From: Rhabdothermincola salaria
Lineage (GTDB): Bacteria; Actinomycetota; Acidimicrobiia; Acidimicrobiales; Acidimicrobilacustridaceae
Direction: 5' to 3'
NCBI RefSeq assembly: GCF_021246445.1
Contig: NZ_JAJQXW010000001.1
Location: 1,754,168 to 1,818,167, forward strand
Length of the DNA: 64,000 nucleotides
In this document: piece by piece, positions 44,480 to 52,475 of the stretch
How the letters are laid out: each line of letters begins with the position of its first letter
Position numbering within the stretch: position 1 is the stretch's first letter
Notes under the pieces: model-generated
Told to the model about the DNA's origin: nothing
Databases searched by the model: none
Seen by the model: only the letters and a program-made list of their open reading frames with translations
Position numbers and translations under genes: made by a program

Positions 44480-45979
44480 GTGACCCGTCGCTCGTTGCTG
44501 CCCATCGCCGTGATCGGCGGCGTGGCGCTCGGCGCGCTCGGCGCCCTCGTCGCCACCCGAGCGGGCCGGCCGTCGCGCTCCGCAGGCGGGCGCCGCGGCC
44601 ACCGCACGGCCCGCAACCTGCGCCTGGCCACCCTGGGGGCCCGCACCGGTGGTTCCTACGCCACCCACCGGGCCCGCCGGCTCTTCGCCGACGCCGAAGA
44701 GCGCCGCCAGCTCGACACCGCCTTCGAGCTCAAGACCGCCGAGCAGGTCACCGAAGCGCTGGGCCACATGAAGGGCGCCCTCATGAAGCTGGGCCAGATG
44801 GCCAGCTACCTCGACCAGGGCCTGCCCGAGCACGTACGCACCGCGCTGGCCGACCTCCAGCACCACGCCCCACCGATGAGCGCCGAGCTCGCTGCCGGCA
44901 TGGTCCGCGACGAGCTGGGCGCCTCCCCCGAGGAGCTCTTCGCCGAGTGGGACCCGGTGCCCATCGCCTCGGCGTCCATCGGCCAGGTCCACCGGGCCAT
45001 CACCCGCGACGGCCGGGCCGTGGCGGTGAAGGTGCAGTACCCGGGGGTGGCCGACGCGGTGGCCGCCGACCTCGACAACGCCGGGCTCATCTTCGCCGGC
45101 CTCGGCCAGGTCTTCGCCGGGCTCGACCACGAGTCGCTGGTGGGCGAGCTGCGCGAGCGGCTGCTCGAGGAGCTCGACTACGAGATCGAGGCCACCAACC
45201 AGACCCTCTTCGCCGAGGCCTACGCCGGCCATCCCACCATCCACGTGCCGGCCGTGCTCCCCGAGCTGTCGAGCCGGCGGGTGCTGGTGACCGAGATGGC
45301 CGAGGGCGTGCGCTGGGACGAGCTGCTCACGTGGAGCCAGCAGGAGAAGGACCTGGCCGCCGAGACCCTGTACCGCTTCGCCTTCGGCAGCCTCTACCGG
45401 CTGGCCGCCTTCAACGGCGACCCCCACCCCGGCAACTACCTCTTCCGTCCGGGAGGGCGCGTCACCTTCCTCGACTTCGGCCTCGTGAAGCACTTCACCC
45501 CCGAGGAGCTGGCCGACTTCGCCGAGATGATCCGCCACATCGTGGTCGATCCCGACCCGGCCGCCTTCCGGGCCTCCGTCGAGCGCATCGGCCTGCTGCC
45601 CGCCGGTCTGCCCGTCACCGACGAAGAGGTGCTCGACTACCTGGGGCACTTCTACGAGTTCGTGGCCGAGGACGGCGTCTACCAGATCACCCCGGCGTAC
45701 GCCTCGGAGACGGTGCGCCGCTTCTTCGACACCTCGGGGCCCTACGCGGTGATGCAGAAGGCGGCCAACCTGCCGCCCAGCTTCGTGGTGATCCAGCGCA
45801 TCAGCCTCGGGCTGTACGCCTTGTTCGGCGACCTGCGGGCCACCGGCAACTGGCGCCGCCTGGCCGAGGAGCTCTGGCCCTTCGTGGGGCGGCCGCCGTG
45901 CACCCCGATGGGCGAGGAGATCGACCGATGGCGTCGCGCCCGCGCCGCCGACCCCGACATGGAGGCCACCCTCGTATGA
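44480..45979 (+). CDS. ABC1/UbiB/AarF-family atypical kinase
   Basis: 499 residues. An N-terminal membrane helix (LLPIAVIGGVALGALGALVA) is followed by the UbiB features: KxGQ motif MKLGQMAS, ASIGQVHRA, AVKVQYPG, EELDYEIEA, and the metal-binding NGDPHPGN and FLDFGLVKHF. The family takes part in quinone and lipid metabolism by an ill-defined ATPase activity. Unusual is its position as the first gene of a biotin operon; the stop overlaps bioA by ATGA. Confidence 0.93.
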   Translation: MTRRSLLPIAVIGGVALGALGALVATRAGRPSRSAGGRRGHRTARNLRLATLGARTGGSYATHRARRLFADAEERRQLDTAFELKTAEQVTEALGHMKGALMKLGQMASYLDQGLPEHVRTALADLQHHAPPMSAELAAGMVRDELGASPEELFAEWDPVPIASASIGQVHRAITRDGRAVAVKVQYPGVADAVAADLDNAGLIFAGLGQVFAGLDHESLVGELRERLLEELDYEIEATNQTLFAEAYAGHPTIHVPAVLPELSSRRVLVTEMAEGVRWDELLTWSQQEKDLAAETLYRFAFGSLYRLAAFNGDPHPGNYLFRPGGRVTFLDFGLVKHFTPEELADFAEMIRHIVVDPDPAAFRASVERIGLLPAGLPVTDEEVLDYLGHFYEFVAEDGVYQITPAYASETVRRFFDTSGPYAVMQKAANLPPSFVVIQRISLGLYALFGDLRATGNWRRLAEELWPFVGRPPCTPMGEEIDRWRRARAADPDMEATLV

Positions 45980-47286
45980 CGAGCACCCACGACGACTGGG
46001 TCCACCGCGACGCCGCCGTCGTCTGGCACGGGTTCACCCAGATGTCCGCCTACGCCGACAACGCACCGATCATGGTGGAGTCGGCCGAGGGCCACGAGCT
46101 GATCGACGTCGACGGTCGCCGCTACCTCGACGCCATCTCGTCGCTGTGGGTGACCACCCTGGGCCACCGGGTGCCCGAGCTCGACCAGGCCCTGCGCGAC
46201 CAGCTCGACCGGGTGGCCCACACGACCCTGCTGGGCAACGGCAACCGCGTCACCGTCGAGCTGGCCGAGGCGCTCGCCCCCCTCGTGCCGGTCGACGACC
46301 CCCACTTCCTGTTCGCCTCCGACGGCGCCGCGGCCGTGGAGCAGGCTCTCAAGATCGCCTTCCAGTACTGGACCAACCAGGGCATCGGCGACCGCACCCG
46401 CTATCTGGCGCTGGGCGGGGCGTACCACGGCGACACCATCGGGGCCATCTCCCTCGGCGCCGGTGGTTTCGGCACCGACGTCTTCGACCCGTTGCGCTTC
46501 GGGGTGCTGCGCGCCCCCGGCTACGACCGCCCCGACTGGGCCGACACCGCCGTCGCCCTGGTCGAGGCGCACGCCCACGAGCTGGCCGCCGTCGTCGTCG
46601 AGCCGCTGGTGCAGGGGGCCGCCGGCATCGAGGTCACCGACCCCGCATCGGTGCGGCGCCTGGTCGACGCCGCCCAGGCCCACGACGTGTTGGTCATCGC
46701 CGACGAGGTGGCCACCGGGTTCGGTCGCACCGGCACCTTGTTCGCCAGCGAGCAGTGCGGCATCCGGCCCGACCTGATGACCATCGGCAAGGGCCTCACC
46801 GGCGGCTACCTGGCCATGGCCGCCACCGTGGCCTCGCCCCGGGTCCACGACGCCTTCCTCGGGCCCGACCTGAGCGAGCGCACGCTCTACCACGGGCACT
46901 CCTTCTCGGGGAACGCCCTCGCCGCCGCGGTCGCCCTGCGCCACCTGCACCTCCTCGACGAGTGGGACGTGCTGGACAACGTCCGGGCCCGGGCCGACCA
47001 GCTCGGCGCCGCCCTCGACGAGCGGATCGCCCCGCTCGGGGAGGTGGAGGCCGTGCGCCGGCGCGGGCTGATGACGGGAGTGGAGCTGGCCCCACCCGGC
47101 GACGACCTGCGCTGGGGCCGCCGGGTGTGCGCCGCCGCCGTGCGCCGCGGCGTGCTCTTGCGACCCCTCGGCGACGTCGTCGTGGTCATGCCCATGCTCA
47201 CCTCCACCGCCACCGAGATCGACCGCATCGTCGACGTGCTGGCCGCCGCCATCGCCGAGGTCGGCGCCGACCCGGGGCCACCGTGA
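45976..47286 (+). CDS. bioA: adenosylmethionine-8-amino-7-oxononanoate aminotransferase (BioA)
   Basis: 436 residues of fold-type I class III aminotransferase. WHGFTQMSAY near the N-terminus, GAYHGDTIGA, IADEVATGFGRTG and the pyridoxal lysine in TIGKGLTGGYL. WHPFTQ-like opening and GHSFSGNALA mark BioA among class III enzymes. It transfers an amino group from SAM to KAPA to give DAPA. It overlaps both neighbours by 4 nt. Confidence 0.94.
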   Translation: MTSTHDDWVHRDAAVVWHGFTQMSAYADNAPIMVESAEGHELIDVDGRRYLDAISSLWVTTLGHRVPELDQALRDQLDRVAHTTLLGNGNRVTVELAEALAPLVPVDDPHFLFASDGAAAVEQALKIAFQYWTNQGIGDRTRYLALGGAYHGDTIGAISLGAGGFGTDVFDPLRFGVLRAPGYDRPDWADTAVALVEAHAHELAAVVVEPLVQGAAGIEVTDPASVRRLVDAAQAHDVLVIADEVATGFGRTGTLFASEQCGIRPDLMTIGKGLTGGYLAMAATVASPRVHDAFLGPDLSERTLYHGHSFSGNALAAAVALRHLHLLDEWDVLDNVRARADQLGAALDERIAPLGEVEAVRRRGLMTGVELAPPGDDLRWGRRVCAAAVRRGVLLRPLGDVVVVMPMLTSTATEIDRIVDVLAAAIAEVGADPGPP

Positions 47287-48455
47287 CCCCCGAGGCCACG
47301 ACGGAACCCTGGCGCGCCTGGGTCGACACGGCCAACGACCGGGTGCGGGCCGCCGGCCAATGGCGCGCCCCCCGGGCCTTCGACGCCGCCGGCCCCGAGG
47401 GCACCCTCACCGCCACCGGCGACAGGGTCGTGTCCTTCGCCTCCAACGACTACCTGGGCCTCTCCCAGCACCCGGCAGTGGTCGGCGCCGCCCACGACGC
47501 CCTCGACCGATGGGGCGCGGGCGCCGGCGCCGCCCGCCTGATCGTCGGCTCCCGGCCCGTGCACCACGACCTCGAGGACGCCCTGGCCGAGTGGCGCGGC
47601 ACCGAGGCCGCGGTGGTCTTCCCCACCGGCTTCGCCGCCAACCTGGGGGTGCTGTCCACCCTCGCCGGCCCCGGGGTGCGCATCTGCTCCGATGCGCTCA
47701 ACCACGCCTCCATCATCGACGGGTGCCGTCTGGCCCGGGCCAACGGAGCCGACGTCCGGGTGTTCGCCCACCGCGACCTCGACGCCCTCGACGCTCTGCT
47801 CGCCGAGCCCGGGGCCGAGCGTCTGGTGGTGGTCACCGACACGGTCTTCTCCATGGACGGCGACGTGGCCGACGTTGACGGGCTCGTCGCCCTGTGCGAT
47901 CGCCACGGGGCCCTGCTCGTCCTCGACGAGGCCCACGCCGTGCTGCAGGACCCGCCGTCCGTGCCCTCCGGTGGTCCCGTCGTGGTGCAGGTGGGCACGC
48001 TCTCCAAGACGCTCGGTGCCCTGGGCGGCTTCGTGGCCGGGCCCCGGTCGGTGGTCGACCTGCTCGTCAACCGGGCCCGCTCCTACATCTTCACCACGGC
48101 CTCGAGCCCCGCCGACACCGCGGCCGCCCTGGCGGCGGTCGGCGTGGTCACCTCGCCCGAGGGGGAGGCCCGACGCGACCGCCTGCGGACCCACGTGGCC
48201 CGGTTGCGCCCCGGCCACCCGAGCCCGGTGGTGGCGGTCCTGCTCGGCGAGGAGGCGGCCGCCCTCGATGCGGCCGCCCGACTGCTCGACGCCGGCCTGC
48301 TGGTGCCGGCCATCCGCCCTCCCACCGTCGCCCCCGGCACCAGCCGATTGCGCGTCGCCCTGTCGGCGGCCCACACCGACGACCAGCTCGACCGGCTCCT
48401 CTCCGCCCTGTCGGACCTGCCCGTCGCCACCACGGCTCCCGGGGGGCCGGCGTGA
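47283..48455 (+). CDS. bioF: 8-amino-7-oxononanoate synthase (BioF)
   Basis: 390 residues, alpha-oxoamine synthase family. FASNDYLGLSQHP, GAGAARLIVGS, DALNHASIIDGCR, LVLDEAHAV and the pyridoxal lysine in GTLSKTLGALGG. It joins pimeloyl-ACP or -CoA and alanine to make KAPA. GTG start overlaps the bioA stop; its own stop overlaps bioD. Confidence 0.95.
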   Translation: MTPEATTEPWRAWVDTANDRVRAAGQWRAPRAFDAAGPEGTLTATGDRVVSFASNDYLGLSQHPAVVGAAHDALDRWGAGAGAARLIVGSRPVHHDLEDALAEWRGTEAAVVFPTGFAANLGVLSTLAGPGVRICSDALNHASIIDGCRLARANGADVRVFAHRDLDALDALLAEPGAERLVVVTDTVFSMDGDVADVDGLVALCDRHGALLVLDEAHAVLQDPPSVPSGGPVVVQVGTLSKTLGALGGFVAGPRSVVDLLVNRARSYIFTTASSPADTAAALAAVGVVTSPEGEARRDRLRTHVARLRPGHPSPVVAVLLGEEAAALDAAARLLDAGLLVPAIRPPTVAPGTSRLRVALSAAHTDDQLDRLLSALSDLPVATTAPGGPA

Positions 48456-49105
48456 AGCTCGTCGTGGTGGTGGGCACCGGCACCGAGGTGGGCAAGACCT
48501 GGGTGTCGGCTCGCCTGCTGCGCGACCTGCGCGCCGAGGGCCACGAGGTGTCGGCCCGCAAGCCGGCGCAGTCGTTCGATCCCGACGACCGCTCCACCGA
48601 CGCCCACGTGCTGGCCCGAGCCACCGGCGAGGACCCCGCTGACGTCTGCCCCCGGCACCGCTGGTACCCGGTGGCCATGGCCCCGCCGATGGCGGCCGAG
48701 GCGCTCGGGCGCCCCCGCTTCACCGTCGACGACCTGGCCGCCGAGACGATCTGGCCCGTCCCCCCGCCCGCGCTGGGTTTGGCCGAGACGGCCGGCGGGG
48801 TGCGCTCTCCCCACGCCACCGACGGCGACGCCGTCTCCTACGTGGAGGCGCTGCAGCCCGAGGTGGTGCTGGTGGTGGCCGACGCCGGTCTGGGCACCAT
48901 CAACGGCACCCGCCTCACCCTCGAAGCCCTCGACCGGGGCGCCCACGTGGCCACCCCGCTGGTCTTCCTGAACCGCTTCGACGCCGCCGACGAGCTCCAC
49001 CGACGCAACAAGGCCTGGCTCGACGCCCACCTCGACGTCGAGGTCATCGTGACCGTGGCGGGTCTCGTCAGATGGTTCGACCCTTGGCTTGCTCCGCAGC
49101 GATGA
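48452..49105 (+). CDS. bioD: dethiobiotin synthetase (BioD)
   Basis: 217 residues. P-loop GTGTEVGKTW (8-17), ARKPAQSF, and ETAGGVRSPH carrying the substrate-binding region. It closes the ureido ring of dethiobiotin with CO2 and ATP. The Glu-rich EGAGG motif of E. coli is ETAGG here. Last gene of the operon; its 3' end overlaps the convergent 85-aa gene by 38 bp. No bioB is in the window. Confidence 0.92.
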   Translation: MKLVVVVGTGTEVGKTWVSARLLRDLRAEGHEVSARKPAQSFDPDDRSTDAHVLARATGEDPADVCPRHRWYPVAMAPPMAAEALGRPRFTVDDLAAETIWPVPPPALGLAETAGGVRSPHATDGDAVSYVEALQPEVVLVVADAGLGTINGTRLTLEALDRGAHVATPLVFLNRFDAADELHRRNKAWLDAHLDVEVIVTVAGLVRWFDPWLAPQR

Positions 49106-49325
49106 AGGCGACGAGGCCGTCGACGTCGCCCTCGTGCCCCTCCTCGAAGTAGGCCCGGGTCCAGGCGTCGACCTCGTCGTCGGTGAACCCGTCGCCCTTC
49201 AACCGGCCGCGGGCCTCGTTGGCCAGCAGGTGGGCCCCTTCGATGTCGACCTGGGGCAGCTCGGGGTCGGTGAGGCCTTCATCCTCGGGGCGGTCGGGCT
49301 GGATGTCGTCGCGAGACGTGGTCAT
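49068..49325 (-). CDS. small acidic protein, function unknown
   Basis: 85 residues with many Asp and Glu. The second half, DGFTDDEVDAWTRAYFEEG then GDVDGLVAFIAAEQ, has two amphipathic helices and is probably the folded part. GGGAG precedes the ATG. It overlaps the end of bioD by 38 bp on the opposite strand. No family is named with confidence; codon third positions are GC-rich as in real genes here. Confidence 0.65.
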   Translation of the reverse strand: MTTSRDDIQPDRPEDEGLTDPELPQVDIEGAHLLANEARGRLKGDGFTDDEVDAWTRAYFEEGHEGDVDGLVAFIAAEQAKGRTI

Positions 49326-49403
49326 CGAGGGGACTCCCATTCGAACGGGGGGGTCGCCGCACCCTGCGGCGGACCGGGCGGTCGTGGACGTACGGCTCAA
49401 CCA

Positions 49404-50375
49404 ATGGAGCCGGACAGCCGATGGACAAGCGTGCCCCATCCATCGTCCGACCGCACGCCCACGCGTGGCGGCGAGGCCGACGCCGCCGCCGCGGCCGTCC
49501 GTCGCGTCGACCAGCTGGCCACCGTCGCGACGGGCGCCGAGCACGACGAGACGTTGACGGCCCAGCTCGATGCCCGCGACCGGGCGTCGGCGGAGGACGC
49601 TCGGACCCAGGCCGAGGGCCGGAGAGCGGCGGCGGTCAAGGCGCTGGCCCACCTGCGCGGCGACGCGGGCGCCGACGAGCCGGGGGTGTCAGGTGACGCG
49701 GGCCGCGACGAGCGGGCGCCCGAGGCCGGTGGCGCCCCCGAGGCGCGCCCGACCGCCGCGGCTGACGACGGCGCCAGCCCCGGCCCCCCACCGGCGACCG
49801 AGACCGCGGAGCCCGGGCCGGCCGACACCACCGACGCCACCCACGGGGCGGTCCCCGTTCCCACCGGCGGGCCGGCCGCGGTGGTGGCCCAGGTGTTCGG
49901 AGCGGCCGCCGCCGAGCAGGGATCGCAGTCCCCGGCTCCCCCTCTGCTGGAGCTGCGGCCCTCCACGATCGGCGCCGGCGTCGACCAGCTCGGCGATCGG
50001 GTCCTCGTCTACGACGACCGGGTGGAGCACCGTGACCGCCACGGCCGCCTCCGCCGCACCATGCGCCGACGCGACGTCACCGAGGTGCTGGTCCAGCGCC
50101 GACTCACCGGCACCGTGCTCGAGCTCCACTCGCGTGCCGGCCTCCCCCTGGTGCTCAAAGGGGTCCGGCCCGACGCCGCCGACGAGGTCCGCCGCCTGCT
50201 CACCCCCACCGGGCCCGCACCCCGGGTCGACCACCGCCCCACGTTCGACGAAGGGGCGTTGTTGCACAAGTTGGTCGACCTCCACCGGGCCGGGGTGCTC
50301 GACGAGCACGAGCTGGCCGCCAAGACCGAGGTGGTCGCCCGCCTGGCCCGGGACCACCGAGACGCCGAGCACTGA
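49404..50375 (+). CDS. PH-like and SHOCT domain protein, function unknown
   Basis: 323 residues. The first 65 residues are helical and charged; residues 70-170 are a disordered Ala/Pro/Asp-rich segment. A small beta domain follows (about 180-270: ELRPSTIGAGVDQLG, RVLVYDDRVEHRDR, DVTEVLVQRRLTG) that resembles bacterial PH-like domains. The last 45 residues (LHKLVDLHRAGVLDEHEL) are a SHOCT module, an oligomerisation motif. TACGGC lies 7 nt before the ATG as a possible leaderless promoter. Cytoplasmic. Confidence 0.75.
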   Translation: MEPDSRWTSVPHPSSDRTPTRGGEADAAAAAVRRVDQLATVATGAEHDETLTAQLDARDRASAEDARTQAEGRRAAAVKALAHLRGDAGADEPGVSGDAGRDERAPEAGGAPEARPTAAADDGASPGPPPATETAEPGPADTTDATHGAVPVPTGGPAAVVAQVFGAAAAEQGSQSPAPPLLELRPSTIGAGVDQLGDRVLVYDDRVEHRDRHGRLRRTMRRRDVTEVLVQRRLTGTVLELHSRAGLPLVLKGVRPDAADEVRRLLTPTGPAPRVDHRPTFDEGALLHKLVDLHRAGVLDEHELAAKTEVVARLARDHRDAEH

Positions 50376-50438
50376 GTCGCTCCGGACGGGCGGGGTGGGA
50401 CGGCGTCGCTCGCCGGCCCCTGGAGGCCGCCCAGCGCC

Positions 50439-51392
50439 CTAACGGGGCAGCGTGGAGACCATCAGCACCAGCAACCCGAGCAGGACGATGAGCGAGCTCA
50501 CCAACCACAGCCACCGTCGCCCGGCGTCGGTGTCGAGCGGGTCGACCTGGGCCAGGGCCTGGCGCGCCCGTTCGAGCTCGAGGCGCAGGTCCTCGGCCTG
50601 ACGTTCGAGGTCCGACGCCGCCGCCCCTGTGTCGTCCATCTGGGACTGCACCGCGCTGGTGTCCTCCTGGGCTGCCTCGCGAGCCGACCGTTCGGTCGCC
50701 AGCTCCTGTTCGAGCTCGCGGTACTCGTCGCGCAGACCGGCCACCGCCGCGTACTGGGCCTGCAGCTCGGCCAGCTGGCGAGCCACGGCCCGGCCCCGGC
50801 CGACGGCGCTGGACGCGGCCGCTCGGGCCTCGTCGAGCTGGCGTTGCAGGTCCTCGCGCTCGTGCTGGAGCTCGGCGAGCTCGCCGAGGAGGGCCTCGGC
50901 CTCGGTGACGCCGCGCTGGCGGGCGTGACGTCGAGCCGACTGCCACCGCAGGTCCTCGGTCAGCTCCACGAGCCGATCGGCCATCGGTGAGCCGGCCCGC
51001 TCGAGCAGGTCCTCGGCCCACCGGTGCACGGCCAGGGCGTAGTCGAGGTCGAAGGGGTGCTCGGCGTCGGGGTGGGCCCAGTGGTTGCGGGCCGTGCGCA
51101 GGTCGGTGACCGTGTCCCTCGTCGACGCCCCGAGCACCGCGAGGAACACGGGACCCCACCAGCGGGCGATGACCTCGAGCTGGAAGTGCGGGTCGGTGAG
51201 CGAGACCAGGACGTCGCGTCGCTTGCCCAGCTTCGACGCCGCCATCATGATCCAGTCCTCGTCGGGGAAGGCCGCCCGCATGCGGGCGTCGACGAACGGG
51301 GCCAGACCCTCGGCCAGGGCCTCGAAGGCGATGGCCACCTCGCCACGATGGCTGGGCCCCTCGGAGGGATCGGCGGCGGGGGCGTCGGACAC
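50439..51392 (-). CDS. Swt1-like HEPN domain, coiled-coil, tail-anchored protein
   Basis: 317 residues. N-terminal helical domain (15-135) with the HEPN motif RTARNH (Arg99 to His104, RX4H) and DPHFQLEVIARWWGPVF, as in Swt1-type HEPN proteins. A long coiled coil follows (about 165-285, ELAELQHEREDLQRQLDEAR). A single C-terminal membrane helix (WLVSSLIVLLGLLVLMVS) anchors it. HEPN domains are often RNases in stress or defence. No partner nucleotidyltransferase lies beside it. GTG start from a leaderless promoter. Confidence 0.85.
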   Translation of the reverse strand: MSDAPAADPSEGPSHRGEVAIAFEALAEGLAPFVDARMRAAFPDEDWIMMAASKLGKRRDVLVSLTDPHFQLEVIARWWGPVFLAVLGASTRDTVTDLRTARNHWAHPDAEHPFDLDYALAVHRWAEDLLERAGSPMADRLVELTEDLRWQSARRHARQRGVTEAEALLGELAELQHEREDLQRQLDEARAAASSAVGRGRAVARQLAELQAQYAAVAGLRDEYRELEQELATERSAREAAQEDTSAVQSQMDDTGAAASDLERQAEDLRLELERARQALAQVDPLDTDAGRRWLWLVSSLIVLLGLLVLMVSTLPR

Positions 51393-51399
51393 GAGGGCG

Positions 51400-51405
51400 A
51401 CGGTA
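51400..51405 (-). promoter_or_regulatory. -10 element TACCGT, leaderless start
   Basis: Minus-strand TACCGT, then 7 nt, then the GTG at 51392. Confidence 0.5.
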
Positions 51406-51497
51406 CCGGGCCCGGGGGCGGGGCGGCGAGGCCGCCGGCGCGGCGCCGGAGCGAAAAAGGTCGTCGCCCGACGACGAGGGGCGCGCGGCCCGCCCGC

Positions 51498-51517
51498 TAG
51501 CGTCGGGGCGACCGACG
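51498..51517. promoter_or_regulatory. promoter and candidate operator of the B12-binding regulator
   Basis: TAGCGT (51498-51503) is a -10 box for the regulator gene; an inverted repeat CGTCGG (51501-51506) and CCGACG (51512-51517) overlaps it and the start point. The site is placed for autorepression. The leader runs about 27 nt and has AGGGAG. Confidence 0.45.
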
Positions 51518-51536
51518 ACGGGGGAAGGGAGCACGA

Positions 51537-52442
51537 GTGTCCGCTGAGCGACCGTCCCCCGCTGTCACCCTTCACGAGGCCGCCGACCTCCTTGGTGTGC
51601 ACTACATGACCGCCTACCGCTACGTGCGCACCGGCCGGCTCCCGGCGGCCAAGCACGGTGCCGAGTGGCGGGTCCAACGAGCCGACCTGGAGGCCTTCCG
51701 CGACGCCGCCGCCGGTCCCCGCGGGGGTGGCAACGGCCACCGCGAGGTCGGCGAGGGTCGGCCGGGCCCGGTGCCGGCCCGCGGCAGACGACGGGGCGTC
51801 AGCTACCACCACCGCCTCGAGGGGCGCCTCCTGGCGGGCGACGAGCCCGGAGCCTGGTCGATCCTCCAGGACGCCATGACCGCCGGGGTCGAACCCCACG
51901 AGATCTACCTCGAGGTGATGGCCCCGGCCATGGCCGCCATCGGCGAGGGCTGGGCGGCCGGCCGGATCAGCGTGGCCGAGGAGCACCGGGCGTCGGTGGT
52001 GATGCTGCGCCTCATCGGGCGACTGGGCCCGCGCTTCTCCCGACCGGGGCGCAAGCGCGGGTCGGTGGTGGTGGGCGCCGCCCCCGGCGACCACCACGGT
52101 GTGCCCGTGGCCCTGGCCGCCGACCTGCTGCGGGCTGAGGGGTTCACGGTGGTCGACCTCGGCGCCGACACCCCGGCGGAGTCCTTCGCCGAGGCGGCAC
52201 GCGACGCCGAACGGCTCGTGGCGGTGGGCATCAACGCCACCACGCCGCGCAACGAGGCCAACATCGCTGCCACCATCGCCGACGTGCGCCGGATGCTCGG
52301 GTGCCCGATCGTGCTCGGCGGAAGCGGCCTCGACCCGGAATCGGCCCCGACGCTCGGCGCCGACGTGGTCACCCGGTCGGCACCGGAGGCGATCGCCGCC
52401 TTCAACGCGCTGGCCGAGACCCGCTCCCGCCGCCGAGCCTGA
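51537..52442 (+). CDS. CarH-like cobalamin-binding transcriptional regulator
   Basis: 301 residues. N-terminal excisionase/BldC-type HTH (10-56: VTLHEAADLLGVHYMTAYRY, then WRVQRADLEAF). A Gly/Arg-rich linker leads to a four-helix cap (88-165) with the Wx9EH motif (Trp139, Glu149, His150), then a B12-binding Rossmann domain from 175 with PGDHHGVPV (His187 the likely cobalt ligand) and VDLGADTP. This is the CarH plan, in which adenosylcobalamin senses light and controls DNA binding. GTG start after AGGGAG. The B12 uptake operon 2 kb downstream may be related. Confidence 0.88.
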   Translation: MSAERPSPAVTLHEAADLLGVHYMTAYRYVRTGRLPAAKHGAEWRVQRADLEAFRDAAAGPRGGGNGHREVGEGRPGPVPARGRRRGVSYHHRLEGRLLAGDEPGAWSILQDAMTAGVEPHEIYLEVMAPAMAAIGEGWAAGRISVAEEHRASVVMLRLIGRLGPRFSRPGRKRGSVVVGAAPGDHHGVPVALAADLLRAEGFTVVDLGADTPAESFAEAARDAERLVAVGINATTPRNEANIAATIADVRRMLGCPIVLGGSGLDPESAPTLGADVVTRSAPEAIAAFNALAETRSRRRA

Positions 52443-52475
52443 GCCCGGCACCCCGACACATCGCTCGACACCCGG

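Noticed and set aside
41306-45649. Minus-strand frame of 1447 codons joining the esterase to sequence opposite the UbiB kinase
   Set aside because: Only the last 508 codons are esterase. The upstream part is Gly/Arg-rich antisense of two other genes, and a promoter precedes 42832.
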